Assembly: GCA_945827465.1 (NCBI GenBank)
Contig: CALZOH010000156.1
Location: 1-7,844, forward strand
Direction of reading: 5' to 3'
Length of the DNA stretch: 7,844 nucleotides
Origin: an uncultured Prevotellaceae bacterium
GTDB taxonomy: Bacteria > Bacteroidota > Bacteroidia > Bacteroidales > Bacteroidaceae
This document shows, in pieces, positions 7,701 through 7,844 of this stretch; position 1 is the stretch's first letter, and each line of letters starts with the position of its first letter. The notes under the pieces are model-generated. The model was not told the origin of the DNA, did not search any database, and saw only the letters and a list, made by a program, of their open reading frames with translations. The translations under genes were made by a program, and so were the position numbers.

Positions 7701-7844
7701 ATCTCAATGCCATCAAGACCGCTCGTTATTCTATCGACACCAAGCAGCCGACCAAGGCTTCTGTCAACCAGGCCACAGCCGACATCAACGCCGCATACGA
7801 CGTGCTGATGCAGAGCATGAACAAGGTAGAGCCCAACAAGTGGT
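4751..7844 (+). CDS. Large secreted protein with three discoidin-like modules, partial (C terminus beyond window)
   Basis: An uninterrupted frame of 1031 codons runs off the window edge, so length and C terminus are unknown. The N terminus has a signal peptide: a hydrophobic core (ALLLLLC, 10-16) and a probable signal peptidase I site after VAQA (A26). C16 is not in a good lipobox. Three F5/8 type C (discoidin)-like beta-sandwich modules lie at about 41-200, 475-630 and 719-890. Each starts with a variant of SALIDG..T.FHS (FHS at 75-77, 503-505, 754-756) and ends with a variant of F.LSEFQIY (DEFQMY, SEFMAS, SEFQIY). Between modules 1 and 2 is a stretch (about 283-423, from DGYYYVIS to W.FLP) that resembles a ricin-type beta-trefoil. 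Helical FIVAR-like linkers follow each discoidin module (about 201-282, 631-714, 893-1031). The family's usual role is carbohydrate or glycoprotein binding at the cell surface; that role here is inferred. No catalytic domain is visible. An in-frame ATG two codons later (4757) is an equally plausible start. Confidence 0.88.
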   Translation, partial: MLMSKFRPFALLLLLCSAISWSVAQAQEKYTYDPDFPLIQDVGQLSANSIHNNGDGSDNDAIGLSALIDGVQNWFHSEWGAAGSIGEPHYLQVELTSPVQKFFYTFTTRGTGGHDTWKDVDVYVTNTPGDDASWEKVVELRDILNGKDPVGESFTPTVPVDLGAAYTGIRFSIVGTTTDRKTDDGYWFWNLDEFQMYEAVKVQDQATLLRLLCDSVQALNIVAEAGTLPGQYTAEAALAYENAFGSALAALDNMLSEDEYAKRGDNLRAAIEGLKAGQNLMSDGYYYVISANPSYEDQQGVKKAWYVDAYSSLRWETLNEQAPAQLFKITKLDTDTTFSIQSVATGEYVNTVAGQSVIVPLTAEQTTAQIIRPIPLKSLMQIANVANTINYHTAGHSNGAGVSGTVVPWGDNSVEASTWTFLPCTDEALIAAAAEQGPKLKAAKVVSDVLADAKAARNIANTYDALLTDVKNDGVESQIMTNAPTSKEGSLSALIDGNINTYFHSTWEDNTNGFANLQIDLRDAQEGIIITFTPRQSDLLDFPTNIDIYATNDESIGTDPQTSSVDWTPVTTLSSGFPTTKTGTYTSPVIKFDQPYRFVRFDMTKTQSGRTNGTTGQVFFTLSEFMASAITPNQYSEYYIVPGMKEACDALDALITKAEGDVENLTAQLSDTTALKAAAKAVRALYVDRDAQFAEFATVLDSAKTAYETTMGAKEPLIGNYTDGDEGCQLSSNAKEPNEGSYAALGDGDPGTLFHSAYSEGAGPAEGVYHNLQIDLKRNDIQNFFFEFVSRGSGNHDTPNLFDILATNDADLYADAESDDAEWTLIKTVDEPDMPNTNAYKYTSEYITMDSPYRYLRFVVKHTTDQEAGRVNQYTQMPYFNLSEFQIYTGVDPDRLQYNYNPEVKATADALKALIDAAEGLNKFTVSPTTITDMRAGVNALLAAYVDTTQLVKLYNTKKNYASLCIVDPEAIACINNEEAIETYLNAIKTARYSIDTKQPTKASVNQATADINAAYDVLMQSMNKVEPNKW

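Overview
The window looks like a chromosomal segment from a member of the Bacteroidales (Prevotella/Paraprevotella-like is my best guess; genus level is not supported). The grounds are the Suf gene set in the order sufC-sufD-sufS, exact matches to the Bacteroidetes -7 promoter consensus TAnnTTTG in the intergenic region, no Shine-Dalgarno sequences worth the name, and a very large secreted protein built from discoidin-like modules, typical of gut Bacteroidetes.

Layout. Positions 1-422 are non-coding. They hold four copies of a GC-rich palindromic repeat with core GGGCGTATCGCATACGCCC: two in direct orientation (within near-identical 55-bp units 129 bp apart) and two inverted, all facing inward, plus small hairpins. 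Positions 423-4403 hold four tightly packed minus-strand genes, transcribed in the order sufC (4403-3645), sufD (3658-2285), sufS (2272-1058), rnhB (1031-423). Positions 4404-4750 are a divergent intergenic region with one good candidate promoter in each direction. From 4751 to the window edge runs one uninterrupted plus-strand reading frame of 1031 codons with no stop. It is a secreted multi-domain protein with three discoidin (F5/8 type C)-like modules, a beta-trefoil-like stretch and helical FIVAR-like linkers.

How it fits together. SufS takes sulfur from cysteine, and SufC is the ATPase that drives the SufB-SufD scaffold on which Fe-S clusters are built. The usual partner SufB is not beside sufC here, and a promoter directly upstream of sufC suggests the transcript begins at sufC. 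RNase HII (rnhB) is the last gene, 26 bp after sufS, and is probably a co-transcribed passenger. The large plus-strand protein is unrelated in function and probably binds glycans or host/diet polymers at or outside the cell surface; its C terminus, which would show how it is anchored or whether it is an enzyme, lies outside the window.

I see no rRNA, tRNA, CRISPR array, insertion sequence or riboswitch. The least ordinary things here are the palindromic repeat cluster, the separation of sufC-D-S from sufB, and the modular surface protein. None is by itself a demonstrated new system.
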